Below, piece by piece: positions 48,899-61,205 of a stretch of DNA of 64,000 nucleotides. Positions within the stretch are counted from its first letter, which is position 1. Each line of letters starts with the position of its first letter. Source of the stretch: Parapristionchus giblindavisi (Eukaryota > Nematoda > Chromadorea > Rhabditida > Diplogasteridae); NCBI GenBank assembly GCA_943737045.1, contig CALSFV010000208.1, positions 1,860,001 to 1,924,000 of the forward strand. Direction: 5' to 3'. A model generated the notes under the pieces. It was not told the origin of the DNA. It was given only the letters and a program-made list of their open reading frames with translations, and did no database searches. A program made the position numbers and the translations under genes.

Positions 48899-51800
48899 TC
48901 AATCGTGTTCTACTCTTTCATCTACTTCTTTGACGAATTCATCAAAGTTATGTACATTCTTCTCGAATGATTCGAGTGTTTCTTTGATTAGATTAGGATC
49001 TTCATGATATCCATCGATATTCTGTGATGGAGCCAGTCTACACTGAGCGATGAAATCTCCAAGATTTGTTCCCAACGGAGGTTGCGATGATGATGAAGAC
49101 AATGAGAATATCTGAAACAAATAATAAATCAATAATATAATAGATCTTTTTCCTTCAATCAATATTATATTCAACGATAGTTACACAAATGTACTGTAGT
49201 GTAGGCATACAAGTGTAAGAATTGATTACTAACGAACCTGTGCGTTTTCTAGTGTATCATTCATTACTGATTCATCATCGGAAGAAGAGTCTGACTCACT
49301 ATCCGAACAGCATCTCTTACTCCTCTCCACTTCTTTCTTCTCTACTTCTACTACACTTTCTGTCAATACGGGCTCCAAAGCTTAAAACGAATGCATTGAA
49401 TACTCAAACTTGGAATTTTAAAAACCACTGAATTGTTTATTAAGTGAATCTTATTCTCATCTTTAAAGTGCACATTTTTTCAAGAATATGCATACCTCGT
49501 AACTAGATTTAAAATGCATTATTTGCAGTAAATATACTGTGACAATGGTAAGTGCACATACGAGGAGAGTTCATCTTCTCCATGGAACATTTGCATTTGC
49601 TAGAAGAGAGAAGTATAGCGAATGGGAATGAACTATGACGAGGTCTAGAGGTTGTTGCTGTCTGCAATCGTTGACAATATAATATAGATAATGGCACCCT
49701 TAATTCCATTGATAACTCTATCACTATTCCACTGTCACTTTGATCGTCTACGTTCAATTCCATTCTTTCTATCACTGATAAACATTCCGTAAAGAGCTCA
49801 GGAGAACGATTAGATATATTCATGGAATGCAACTACAGAAAAGAAGAGCCTAGCACTAGAGATCTGGGTTGATCAATAAAAGATCATCCATGTAAATACA
49901 TTATGCTTGCAATGAATCAATAAACGAATAAATCGCACACTCACCTCGGTCATAGCAGGTAGTGATATTCCAGATCCGTGATGACACAGACAGGGTACAT
50001 TGAATGTTATTCCTTCTTCATCTGATGATGAACACATCGAATCGTCCATCTTTCTCGGTTCAGATGATGTTGACGGGGCACATGTACTCTGGAAGGTACA
50101 AAGTTCACTATTGACAACTCCCCGAGGTGGTGTGATCGCATCGGTCATAACACTCTGATCGCTTTCCCAGTCATAACTTAGCAGCAATAAACCGTCTAAT
50201 CAACAACCAACTGGGAGAACTAGTGTAATTATTGATTCGCCATCTCATGACATCGATTAATAATATTAGGTGATACGTAATTGTGACTTACCGCAGGAGT
50301 GGCTGGACTACCGCGAAAGATGCGGAGATGATCGGCAACAGGACTGGATGCTTCAACTTTCTCTTTTCCCTCAACTGGAATAGCCTCAGAGTAGCTTTGT
50401 GGTCGCGAAAGTGGCACACTGAAAGAAATTATGGTTCTTTATAGTCCAACAATCTGGTTAAAATGTCCTCTATCATTGTAGCAACATGATGCTATGATTA
50501 GAGATAGTGTTTGCGTAGTTTCAGAATTGTAAAATACCATCATTATTGTAAAATATTCTAACCTCGGTTTCATGTCAGGCGATTCGCTCTTCTTCGGTTC
50601 GGCTACAACTTTTTCCCTGTAATAAAATTTTATGTTATAAGTCATTGTAGACGAAATGACGTGCAATAATGATATTCATAGGTGGGCGCGTGAAAGCGAA
50701 AACTTTTTGCACACAGCCATGCCTTCCCATCGGGGTCTTGTGCATAGCCTTGCCTCGCTAAAATTTAAATATTTCCAGCCGAATTTGTCAAAAAGTAGCC
50801 ATGCGGACAGCCTTGCCTTCCAACTTCCCGGGTTTGCGCGCAGCCTTTCCCCCAACGTGCCCATCTATGTATGATCATATTATAATTTCTCACTTGAATG
50901 CTAATTGTACATCAAGAGTCCCATATGGAGAAGGAAGACGACCGAGATTGCGTGTGATGTACTCATCTTCGAGATGAGCTGACGGGCCAACCGTATCAAT
51001 GATCTACAAACATTTAATGATATCAGACATAGTTATTGAAATTTTCGAAATCTTCAAATATCATGCAGTGATGTCATATGTAATCAATTCGCAAAAGTGG
51101 TGAATTTTGTCGACCTGCATCAAGTCTTTTTCTGGATTATTTCAGTAAGAAAAACAACTAATAAATATTAATTTATTAGCAAAGAATTTACTCGATATAA
51201 CACGACGAATGATTCAGCACTCTGCTTTCTCACGTAGTACCTGCAATAAGTGAATGTTAATAATATTAAAACATTCTAATCGTATTTATATCATATTTTC
51301 TACTATCATTAGAATGAGTTAAGGTCAAATATTACTGTTTTTTTCATTATTAAATTAATATTATTAATAGATGTACAAGAATAAGTATGCATGCACTTTA
51401 AATATAAATTTTTTGATTAAATAAGTTAACTAGCAATGTGCTCTATGGTGTTTCGGCCGCTACGTCTAGACACCATAAAGCGTTGCCTGGTGTCGCGGCC
51501 ATCTTCAGTAGACAGCACCAGGTCTTTCTAGAGTCTATACCAAATACCTAAACAGTGGTGTCATTCGAGAGGCAACGGCCGCCGATCGAAGAAGAATTCC
51601 AATCTTAATAACCACATGTATTGATGTGAAGTACGTAAAAGGAACACTCACTTGATGGTATAAATTGCTCATAAGAACAGTCTCATCTTTCTCGTCTTTG
51701 TCCACTGACACTTGCCTGATAATCAAAGATTATGATGGCAATATTCAATAATAAATACGTCATAACTAATGGTTGAACACAATAAATAAGTGTTATTTTT

Positions 51801-52436
51801 AATATTAAAAAAAAGAATTTTCGTGTATGAGTTGTTTTCAGTACTTTTAACATCTATTAAGCTTCTATTATTCATTTTCTATTTATGACATAATGATAGA
51901 ATTACCACTCTTCTAATGGCAAGTAGTCCCCACTCGCCGTATAGAGAATAAACTCGAGCGTGAAACATTCAATCGCTGGAGGGAATCTAAACAAGATAAA
52001 GTATATAGATGAGTTTATTCCGAAGCTCAAGTTTGTGTTCTTCTTAACTTTTTAATTGTTATGGATGAATATGCATAATTAGAATTATATTCATTGCAAG
52101 TATATTGTATCACGATCGATTTATGGACAAGAATAGGACAAACACTGACTGTTTAAGACTTTGTGTGATATATGCAGCCACTTCTCCTAATTCATCTATC
52201 TTGAAACTGAACCAATCCTTGACTTCATCGTTTGGTTTAGTGCAAGGAGTATCGATTGGTCGACCCAGGCGCGACTATAATAGAGTACAACGGCTTAGAG
52301 GAGAGAGAGAGGGAGAGAGTGGTCAGCTGAGCGTAAGTGAGAGAAAGAATGGATAACTCACTTGGACCACAGTTTGGACCAATCGTGTAGAGAACATCTT
52401 TATAAATCTGTTGAATTCCGTTTGAGAATCAACCAT
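48899..52436 (-). CDS. atg-13: Autophagy-related protein 13 (ATG13)
   Basis: Exons: 52362-52436, 52150-52274, 51906-51986, 51652-51715, 51548-51603, 51192-51240, 50894-51003, 50563-50616, 50292-50418, about 49945-50154, 49562-49832 (perhaps with a 36-bp intron), 49238-49380, 48899-49111; about 513-525 residues. The HORMA domain (about 1-195) shows VQTVVQSRLG, DWFSFKIDELGEVAAYI, FTLEFILYTASGDYLPLEEW, NLYHQIGILLRS, TPLFRYYVRKQ, SFVVLYR and RLPSPYGTLDVQLAF. A Ser/Glu-rich disordered middle follows. The C-terminus LGTNLGDFIAQC and ESFEKNVHNFDEFVKEVDE matches the conserved end of metazoan ATG13. It is the HORMA adaptor that binds ULK1/Atg1 (UNC-51) and ATG101 to start autophagosomes. The start of exon 10 is uncertain: only the acceptor GATCAG at 50155 keeps the frame. 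Confidence 0.9.
50682..50865. repeat. GC-rich insertion in an ATG13 intron
   Basis: An island much richer in G+C than the surrounding intron, bounded by GGGCGCGT and ACGTGCCC, with internal repeats of AGCCTTGCCT/AGCCATGCC. Probably a small non-autonomous transposon; family unknown. Confidence 0.4.
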
Positions 52437-53020
52437 TGTCTATAAAACAATTAATACAGAACTACTGAGGACGATTTATGTAGGAAATTAGGATGATACC
52501 ACTTCACAACAGCTGATTGCACGAAGAAAGTAAGATACAGACCGCCAATATTCCGTGCGAGAGTCAGCACAACGTAAGAAAGAAATAATTTTTGACATTT
52601 GCTTTTATGCAGTATTTGCTATTCCGCGATCATAATTTTGAAGAGAACGGTGCGCGCCTAGTTTATCTCGATGACGTTGATGTAAATAATTAAGAAATAT
52701 TACGGAAATTGGTATCTTTAAGCGTCTGACTCATTCCAAATTATCAGCGTATTCTTGTAATTCGCATCTAAATAATTAATTCTCACCGTAATAATGAAAC
52801 ATGCATGCAATGTGCTTACCAAAAATCGAGTGGACGTTCACAACAAAATACACAAATGAATAAAATAAATTTTGTCATGAAATAGCGGGATTTGAGATAA
52901 AGCCTTTACATTTCATTATAGGGAGCAAACGTCCGCTCTCGCAATATCAAATGTGTTTTAAAACTGAAAATAAGAAGATCAAATATCTGATAACTTATAA
53001 AGAAAAAGTGCAAAAGAATT
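52437..53020. other. Intergenic, no gene seen
   Basis: AT-rich region between ATG13 and the tRNA-Ser; should include the ATG13 promoter. Confidence 0.5.
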
Positions 53021-53102
53021 CGCAGCGGGCAGGATTCGAACCTACGCGGGCAGAGCCCAATTGATTTCTAGTCAATCTCCTTAACCACTCGGACACCGCT
53101 GC
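53021..53102 (-). tRNA. tRNA-Ser (anticodon AGA)
   Basis: 82 bases on the minus strand: acceptor GCAGCGG pairs with CCGCTGC, D arm GTCCGAGTGGTTAAGGA, anticodon arm TTGACTAGAAATCAA with AGA, a long variable arm (GGGCTCTGCCC) typical of tRNA-Ser, T arm GTAGGTTCGAATCCTGC, discriminator G. Confidence 0.95.
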
Positions 53103-54040
53103 CGATGAGACGTACCTCTTCTTCTTCGGTTGTACGCTGAAAGGAGAGCTAACATACGCACTGAATTGTGTGCATCTTTTCACTTACAACCTTGATGTAA
53201 CCAAATATCTAAATGGTCACTGCAAACGATAAAAAGTTGAAGTGGAATGAATACATCCTTTTAGATATTCCGGAAAATATTTGTGATCACTCTCTATCTT
53301 TGACTTGTTAAATTGTGAAATTAATTTAATATATTATTGTTCATTTATTATATCTATTGTCTAGACTAATTCAGCGAAAATGTACTGAGTGAATTCATAC
53401 AGTTGGATACTCACAAGCTACCATAGGATTCTAGTATTATTGATTTGTTCAGTTGAGTGGTACCACTTATCTCTTCGGCCTCGGTGATACTTCGCCTTAT
53501 TCCCACTTATGGAAAAGACAAAAGATATCATAGTCAACCATGCTAATAGAACTGTAGCATTGCCTGTAGCACAGTAACGCAGTAACGTTGTTGATATTTT
53601 GTTTTTGTCATCTTACAGCAACCTTGGATAGTTTACAGTAACCGATATATTATACAACAAGGTGAGTTAATATTCATTTATTGATTGATTCAGCCATTTA
53701 TTTATTGATTTCGAAATTTAAATTCATGGTTTGAAACGCGAATACCATACGTTATGTTTTTTAAAGATTTTAAGATTGAATACATTCATAACAATGAATG
53801 AGAATTACAAATTGCAATCAAAATAAGAACAATAATTAATGATAAAACGGACAAATTGAGGTGAGAAAATAATTTAAAGATGTATATAAAAGGGTTAAAG
53901 ATTAAATAAGGATAAAATGGATAAAAATAGTTGGAAGGTTAAAATAGGGTAGATTGAAGAATATAAAAGAAAGGGGAGTTAAGGGTAAAAAATACAATGA
54001 ATAGACAACGGGTACTAATTAATCAATTGATAAGCTGATA
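53103..54040. other. Intergenic, no gene seen
   Basis: AT-rich; two near-identical short blocks ACAGTAACGCAGTAACG at about 53570. No exons recognised. Confidence 0.5.
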
Positions 54041-54221
54041 CACTGAAAAAAAATTCCCTAGCTAAGGTACCCCAAGAGAATTATTCCCAGTCATATAAGG
54101 GGAATAATTCCCTTATATGTAAGGCGAGAAAAAAATACCTTACATATAAGGGAAATATTGCCTTATATGACTGGGAATAATTCTCTTGGGGTACCTTAGC
54201 TAGGGAATTGTTTTTTGAGTG
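54041..54221. mobile_element. TA-flanked palindromic MITE (family 3)
   Basis: 181 bp. Starts CACTGAAAAAAAATTCCC and ends as the inverse of CACTCAAAAAACAATTCCC, with TA on both sides (Tc1/mariner-type target). The arms pair over about 85 bp, including GGTACCTTAGCTAGGGAA and GACTGGGAATAATT. Confidence 0.85.
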
Positions 54222-54549
54222 TACAAACATATAATGTTAGATGAAGGAACGAACGAAAGAGATCATGAAGAGAGGAGATCAACGATCAGTGCGGAAGGAT
54301 GCGGAGACTATCACCTGAAAAGGTCTCATATTTAACCCTTCTTAGAATAACGTTAAAAGAGCGCGCGTGCACTCGAGGATTTTCATTTAGCACTTTTTCT
54401 TGGTGTACAGAAAAAATTTCTTCTACGTTACTAAACAATTATATACATAATTTATTTTACGGAAGCAAGATCGAATCGAAAGGAAAGGAGTTATTGGGAT
54501 TACCGTAGACAAAAGCTATGTGGGGAGTAGGATTGGGTTGATCATAAGG

Positions 54550-54640
54550 CACTCACAAAAAATTCCCTAGTTATTATATTATTCCCAGTCATATACGGGA
54601 ATCATTCCCTTATATGACTGGGAAGAAAGATCTGTGAGTG
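54550..54640. mobile_element. Short MITE family 3 relative
   Basis: 91 bp with inverted ends CACTCACA / TGTGAGTG and the same TTCCCAGTCATATA block. It looks like an internally deleted version of 54041-54221. Confidence 0.75.
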
Positions 54641-54765
54641 TATACTAAGATGTGTTCCATTGTTTAGTACAACTAATTATGTAAGGTTATCACAGGTAAT
54701 TGGCTGAGTTATCAATTTATTCATTGAAATTTCCCCTGTTTGGTCTATTTCCGCTCTCAACTCGA

Positions 54766-55574
54766 CTATAAATAAAATGCTTTCCTATCTATCGATTGAC
54801 TCAGAGAGGGGGGGGCAGATTTTAGGGTCGACCTATTTTTAACGGCGGCAGTTCTTTTCTCCATTACGGACATAAAAGAACATAAATGACATAATAATAT
54901 GAGAATATACATAAGAATAAAGAAAAAACATTTACTTTTGACTAGCATAAAGATGTCGTTACTATAGTCGGGTAAGATCGATAATTCCATTTTTCTCAAT
55001 GCGTCCATTCCCAGCAGATTGACTTTCTCATAATGAGCTTGTGATACATGGCATGGTATCTCAATTTCCCTATCCTAAACATTCGGAATTAATGATTCAC
55101 TTCTGCATAAATATAAAATTAAACCTGGACTAGAAACTGATAGGAGCTTTCAGTTATGTTTCCTCTTCCGAAGAACATTTCCAATGTCTTCGCCGTAAGA
55201 CAAGTCATTGGCGAGCCGGTTGCCACAATGAACCACACGAAGAGAGGCTTTGAACTCTGTTTATCAGCTCGTTGACAAACGAGTGGAATCATCAATCTTC
55301 GATTTCTTCCATAAAAAACTCCTTTAACCGGAAAAGAAGGACATGCAAATGAGGCGACGCTTCGATTACTGATTTCATTCCCCTGGTCGATCTAAAATTA
55401 TAAAACTTAGAAACAATAATAAAGAAAGATTCATCCTACTTTAGTGATTTCCTCATCCGTTATGTCGTGGATAAGTACATCGTATGGATTGGAATATCTT
55501 TTTTGTGAGGAAGAAACGCAACGAGTGGATGAACGAATGGATCGAAGTCGGGACATCAAACGAATGTAGCTCAT
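54766..55574 (-). CDS. Retropepsin-like protein, catalytic Asp replaced by Ala (paralogue 1)
   Basis: Exons 55440-55574, 55125-55391, 54766-55074, in phase; 236 residues if read to the TAG at 54766. The N-terminus (MSYIRLMSRLRSIRSSTR) is Arg/Ser-rich without acids, like a mitochondrial presequence. The fold signature of retroviral-type aspartic proteases is visible: FVWFIVATGSPMTCLT in place of the usual DTGS loop, and later VNLLGMDALRKMELSI, the second hydrophobic-Gly motif. The catalytic Asp is Ala, so it should lack peptidase activity. After VKSK the frame runs on into a hydrophobic stretch (CFFFILMYILILLCHLC) that the paralogue lacks; a GTAAAT donor there may instead mark a further intron. 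Divergent from paralogue 2, about 1.6 kb away. This looks like a cellular gene with introns, not an integrated virus. Confidence 0.75.
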
Positions 55575-57211
55575 TCTGAATAGAAGATTAACTATTGAAT
55601 AAAGATTATTAATATCATATTGATATATTCAATGGAAAAATACCATGGACAAACACTAATCAAAGAATATTCAAAGATCAAGGAACAAGTAAATTAACGA
55701 ATGACAATTAATTCAACAAGAATTGATGAATAAGATTAGATGATTATATCAGAGCGGGACCGGTTTAAATATAATGTAATTAGAAGGAGGTAAACAATTG
55801 AATTCAGATTCTCTCGTCGTAAGAAAAAAAATTGAGACCCGTAGAAGATGAAGCGACCTCTTTAAAGCGAGAGTTAGAACATACTCCGTGAAGCGAAGAG
55901 CAGAAATTGGAATATCATGCATACCAGACTCTCAAAAAATTCCTAGTTAATTCCCTAGCTAAAGTCCCTATGAGAAGTATAAAATGTACTTGCATAGTTG
56001 CCTTGCTACTGCCGCTAAACACAAAAATATTATATCGATCAACCCCCTCCCCTTTTCTCCATTCCCTTCTAGCGCTCTACCTGATCTACGTACTATCTCT
56101 CTTGGACTATCTCACTAAACAAAGTAATTCATTATGGCTCTGTCATTTTTATCATAAATACGCTTTTTAAATATTCAGACGTTTCTGAGATAATTTATCT
56201 ATCAGCGGTGAAATTTTCACTACCAACAATGAGTAATATGATACTATAAAAGCCGACAACTTGAATGGGGAAACAGAACACAGCGGAATAGAAGATAGAT
56301 GAATGAACGTCTAAGAGAATATAGAAGCCAAAGGTTGGACGAATGAATGGTTAGGTCAGATAGAGAAGAAGAGACCATATGAGAGAGATAAGTGTGATCG
56401 TTAGAGTGGCAAACATGACGCAAGATTAGGCATCACCTCTGGCAGTGAGAACTCACGGGAGAGGCCTTAACGATCCAATCTCGATTGTTATTCATTAGAG
56501 GCGCGATCAATACGAATGAGTCTGCAAAAAAAAAACCAAAATGAGTCGAGCGATTTCTCAGCTCTTAGTTCACCAAATTCAATAATTTTCATCTGTCATC
56601 AGCTTTTTAAGTGCTGCAAAACAACTTTTTCTGGGGAATTATTACCTAAAAAATTCCCAATCACGTAAGGGATTTCAGTTTCATCCTGCATCTATGTACA
56701 AGTCAACTTTGTCCATTTTCTTATTGTTTAAATATATTTTATTTCCCTTAAATGTAAGGCAATTATCACCTAACAGGAAAGGGAAATAATTTCCTTTTTT
56801 AACTGGGATAATTCTCTTGTGGGTAACTGCCAGGATTTGATAATATTCATTGATGTACAGTAGAGAGTAGAAAGGCAAACCGCCATAAGACACCATTGCG
56901 CACGACATCACGCAACCGCTACGCGGCCGCAACGCGTGAAAATTGGGGTGGGGTAGAATCGGAATCGGGTCTTGGATTTTATGTTTACGGATTTTCGGAT
57001 TGGTCAGTAAAATTTTTGACGTGTCCCGTAAAATTCATTCATTCCCCGTAGTTAATGGAATTTTACGGTTTTGAAACCGTAATTTTTACTTTACTTCTGT
57101 TCCGTTTTCATTTTACGCCCAGTCTCAGCGTGCGAGAGCGTTCGTCATTTATCTACTGACTATTTAATTACGATATTAATAATTAATTCAAAAGTTAATC
57201 TTGTATTTAGA
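55575..57211. other. Shared upstream region of the divergent retropepsin-like pair
   Basis: No gene seen. It contains degraded family-3 MITE pieces at about 55926-55975 and 56630-56825 (AATTCCCTAGCTAA, TTCCCAATCACGTAAGG). The promoters of both paralogues must lie here. Confidence 0.5.
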
Positions 57212-58115
57212 ATGAAAAGTCTTCGTTTAATGTCTAGCCTTCCACGAATTCTTTCCTCTACTTCATCATCATCTTCTAGACTTCAACAAAGGTTCATTTT
57301 TTTCATCCATTCATTCATCTATTATATTGAATGTATTCATCAGAAGGAATTCTATTCAATCATATCGATTGATTTCCAATTCATCGGGTGCACTAAAAAA
57401 GAGAAGGTTATCAGTTAAACGAATCCCGACTATCGTTCAAGTAAGCATAAATTTTAATATTTTAATATTAATTTACCTTTTTAGAGTTCGTTAAATTTCT
57501 CAATTATTTATGATAATTCGTGGATGAAGTTGGCCATGTCTTATGAAGAATTCGACGTTGTGGTGAATGATATCACCGAAGAAGATCTCGTGGCGGTAGG
57601 ATGAATGTTTTTATTTTTTGTTTCTTAATTTTGTGATCTTAGATTGGCCTCGAAAACGATATCGAACACTTGAGCCCCGGCACTTTTTCTTATCCAGAAT
57701 TTCCTGTCACCGGTAGTATTCATGGTCGGAACCTTCGCTTTATGGTTCCATTGGCTTGCCAGCAAGCACCTCCTTTGGCTGGAAAGCAGAATTCGAAAGT
57801 CATCATCGTTTGGTTTCTCGTCGAAACTGGTTCGCCTTATACATGTCTTACTGAAAAGTCGTTGGAAGCGTTCGTTGGTCCGGGAAATGTTGATCATTAT
57901 CCTTATCGCTTTTTAATTCAAGTTTGTTTTCTCGTTTATGTAGAATTTATTGACTAATTCCCAAAGTTTAGGACCAGAAATACTGTGTCGAGTGCCAAGT
58001 TTCTAAGGGCAATTTCAAGTATGTAAATATTCTTGGAGCGGATGCGATTGAAAAATTGAATTTGTCGATCGTTGTGGACTGGAAGAAGTACAGGTTTAAA
58101 CTCGTACGACTGTAA
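57212..58115 (+). CDS. Retropepsin-like protein, catalytic Asp replaced by Glu (paralogue 2)
   Basis: Exons 57212-57291, 57344-57440, 57485-57595, 57643-57921, 57972-58115, in phase, 236 residues. The N-terminus MKSLRLMSSLPRILSSTSSS is again presequence-like. The body aligns with paralogue 1 exon by exon: VVVNDITEEDL with VLIHDITDEEI, GRNLRFMVPLACQ with GRNRRLMIPLVCQ, VWFLVETGSPYTCLTEKSLE with VWFIVATGSPMTCLTAKTLE, and VNILGADAIEKLNLSIVVDW with VNLLGMDALRKMELSILPDY. The DTG triad is ETG here. The start lies one base after an acceptor (ATTTAG), exactly as in paralogue 1. A polyadenylation signal follows 30 bases after the stop. Function unknown; a binding or structural role in mitochondria is an inference only. 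Confidence 0.8.
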
Positions 58116-58144
58116 ATATTTATTATGTATAATATAAGTATTTG

Positions 58145-58150
58145 AATAAA
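58145..58150 (+). terminator. Polyadenylation signal AATAAA
   Basis: AATAAA 30 bases after the stop of retropepsin-like paralogue 2. Confidence 0.65.
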
Positions 58151-59334
58151 TGCATATTTGAATATATGTTTTTGTTTGACCCTAGCAATGGATAGTAATA
58201 AAGAACAGATTAGTAATATTTGCGATCTTATGGATATCATGGGGTTGCATCTCGAACAGATTACACACAGAAATCACCAAGGCGGATTTATAGTCAAAGA
58301 TTCACCACAGCAGCGCCGAATGACGCGTTGCAATACGGAAAATCGGAAAATTTTCCACAAAAAATACTGGAAAATCGGGAAAGAATAATTACTCTAAAAA
58401 GTAAAAATACATGTTAAAGACAGCACTTGAATATTTTTTAGTCATTAAAAAAATTAAATTAGAAAATAAATTTCGAAACATTCAACCGATCGAGCTGATA
58501 CTCGGTCAAGTTTTGCATTACTCAAGGAATATTACCTCTGCCTAGTTTGTAGCCTGCAGCTTCACTGAACACAGAGTTATGATCTTTTTACCCAAATTCA
58601 GGGATGCCGCAAATTTCGATTTTCTCAGAGGAATGAATTAGCTCGAATGGATCGCATAGCGGATTCCACTCCTCAGGCAATGTTGTTCATACAATGTTAA
58701 CAACAACTCTCAGAAAAATCCCGCTGAGGAAAAAATCACTGGTGAGTAAGTACAACGAGGTTTCATGATCGCCACACAATAATACGTCGACGAATCCTAA
58801 CAACGGGAGTAGGATATGATGCACACTAGTACTATAGTATCCTGCCAAAATATGAGCGCGATTTCTCATCTGGGTCAAAAGTTATGGCATTTCTAAGTAT
58901 GGTGCGAATACTTTTGGCTGCTACTGTATACTATAGCTAACTGTAACTATAACTAACAAAATAGCTAAATAAGAACTAACTATAACTAACAATAACTAAC
59001 TAACTGTAACTAACTGTAACTATGTAACTGTATAAACTTGGGAAACGGTCCAGCGATATCATGAAGTTCATGAAAGTTCATGATGCATAATGCATTGGGA
59101 TGGTTGTGCCAAGTATCATTTTCCATGATCTGATCTCCTACTCCGAAGACCTAAATCTACCCCCTTTCCCCTAATATTTCATATGTTCTCTTTGATGAAT
59201 CGTATTCAAGAACTGTTCAATATTCTTCAATCGATAATTCATTTATCGAGAAGGGAGTGAAGGGATAGAAGGCGTTGCCATTCATGCCTCCTTTAGCTTG
59301 GATCCATCATGCGGGGCGGAGCCCCTGACTGCAG
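58151..59334. other. Intergenic, no gene seen
   Basis: Includes an imperfect ACTAACTATA/ACTGTA repeat at about 58925-59035. Frames are short and unspliced. Confidence 0.5.
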
Positions 59335-60150
59335 TGCAGGGTTAGGATTTAACGGCAACGGTTTTAACGGTTTTAACGGATTTAACGGTATTCATCCATT
59401 AAATTAATCGTTAACGGAATCCGTTATATTTTTTCCGTTAAATCCGTTAAAAATAAATTTTATATTGTGAAGTAAAAAGGAAGAAAACATGTTATTTTTA
59501 TATGTTTTATGCTTTAAAAATTTGTTTTTCGAGCACTCTGTTCTCATTATAGCGTTATGCAAGTACTTTATTCGAATTGATTATCGAAATCACTTCACTT
59601 TCGTCACCGGTTCTTCTTCTTTAGTTTTCGCATTTTTCGCTTAATGCTTTATATTGATTATTTTATTTTGTTTTCAGAAATGTACTGTTACTACTCCTAA
59701 TATTGAATGGTTACATTACATTACATTAGAACAACTTTATTCAGCCGATTTGGGTCAGCTGGGTCGCCATTAGAGTTCTCCAATGAGCGAATTGTATCTC
59801 GTGAGTTGCCCGCATCTGTCCAGCATATCGACTGTACAGTCGTCTTCCTCTTTCTCCTTCATACGAACTTCGCAAAGATTATCGGTTTCTGCTCTAATCT
59901 TCACAATGTTGTCATCAAATTGAACTGACCTTCCATCGGCAATTGAGACGTTCATCGTTGTCACGAAGATTTGGAGATCCATGGTGGATCTCCATATTGA
60001 ATGGTAAAAATGGTTAAATATCGAAATTAGTCGATTTGCACCATTTATCTGGTAATTTAACGGATTTAACGGAATTTAACGGAATTTGAAACCGTTAATT
60101 TAACGATTTAACGGATTCGTTAAATTTTGATTTAACGCCCAACCCTGCAC
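59335..60150. mobile_element. hAT-like non-autonomous element with TTAACGG subterminal repeats
   Basis: Inverted ends GTGCAGGGTTAGG and CCAACCCTGCAC (CAGGGTT core as in many hAT ends). Inside each end are many copies of TTAACGG/CCGTTAA in varying orientation, the arrangement hAT transposases usually bind. No transposase frame; a 70-residue minus-strand frame (59770-59982) has no recognisable domain. No clear 8-bp target duplication was found, so the class is tentative. Confidence 0.65.
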
Positions 60151-60289
60151 CCGATAGATGTTCTTGCGAATTCTCTCTAGGTTCAGTGGTGAAGTTGCGG
60201 ACAACGGTCTTCCTCGCAAAGGCACCTTCTGTGCCGAGTTAGTGGTAACGTCGGATGGCGTGGTAGACGATTCTCTTTGGAGTGTAGAG

Positions 60290-60785
60290 TTGAACTAGGA
60301 TGTCGAAGGGCTGGGTTTCGTCGCGATTGTGTTTCAGTATATTTAATCTCACCAGGATTGCTTCCACCATCCTTGGCTAACTAGACTAATCAGATTGAAA
60401 ACTCGAGTAGTTTTATACGAATGGTCAGCCATCATGAAGATGTAACTGGTGTTGCGAAATATCGATTAGTTGCGATTGTGCAATCTGTTTCAATTGAGTG
60501 CAAGTAATTATCATGCACCCTGTAATCAATCCATAATAGATCTTTGTTGTTGTTCTTCTCGATCACATTTCAGAAACATTGTACATGGATATGCATTTTT
60601 TATCCCGTCCGGAACATGAGTTCGAAAATTTTGAAATTTCTAATCCGGGTGGGGATGGGGAATTGCCGGATGTGGATTCGGATGTTGCACAACTACAATT
60701 CTCCATAATTTACGGGCAAAGATACTTTGTTGCAATCAACCCCTTTCATTTGTGGTATTATTAATAATAGAGCCAAGATAGACAT
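60290..60785. repeat. Left arm of a 496-bp inverted repeat
   Basis: Near-perfect inverse of 61206-61701, same length, with only scattered single-base changes (for example GGTATTATTAATAATAG against GGTAATATTAATAATAG). Confidence 0.93.
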
Positions 60786-60842
60786 GAAGGATTTGGGAGC
60801 TCATATTGATTCAAATCTATAATGAAGCATTGTCGTTTTTAC

Positions 60843-60908
60843 CATTCTCCGGCGACATAGCATAAAGACCATCGGCGTTCCAGCGTAGCCACGCGTAGTG
60901 AGAGCTGA
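60843..60908 (-). other. Exon-like block in the inverted-repeat spacer
   Basis: Minus strand has TTTCAG acceptor, an open frame reading SHYAWLRWNADGLYAMSPEN, and a GTAAAA donor. It looks like a lone coding exon. I found no partner exon nearby, so it may be a captured or relic fragment. Confidence 0.3.
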
Positions 60909-61205
60909 AAGTGAATGGAGAATGAAGGTTTGAAGAATTAGAATAAACAATAATGAAAAAATAGTGTCGCTTTATAAATTAACATGTTTATCTTATTATA
61001 TTGTTTAATATTCAATTTTTCATGATTCAACGCTCTTCGAAAAAAGCCAGCAGTAATTTGAATTTATTATGCCACATAAACGATCTTAACTCTTAAAAGA
61101 GCTGGTATTGTCCTAAATGACCTAATTTCAGCCGACATCCAACCGTGGGGAACGACCGAGGCTAATCCAGTCGCTCCTGATAGCTCGGAGATGCAGCATC
61201 AATTG

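Noticed and set aside
52995..53183. Minus-strand frame through AAVSEWLRRLTRN
   Set aside because: It is a reading of the tRNA-Ser itself.
54766..58115. Endogenous retrovirus as the source of the retropepsin-like genes
   Set aside because: Both have several phase-conserved introns, no RT, integrase or LTRs nearby, so they are cellular genes.
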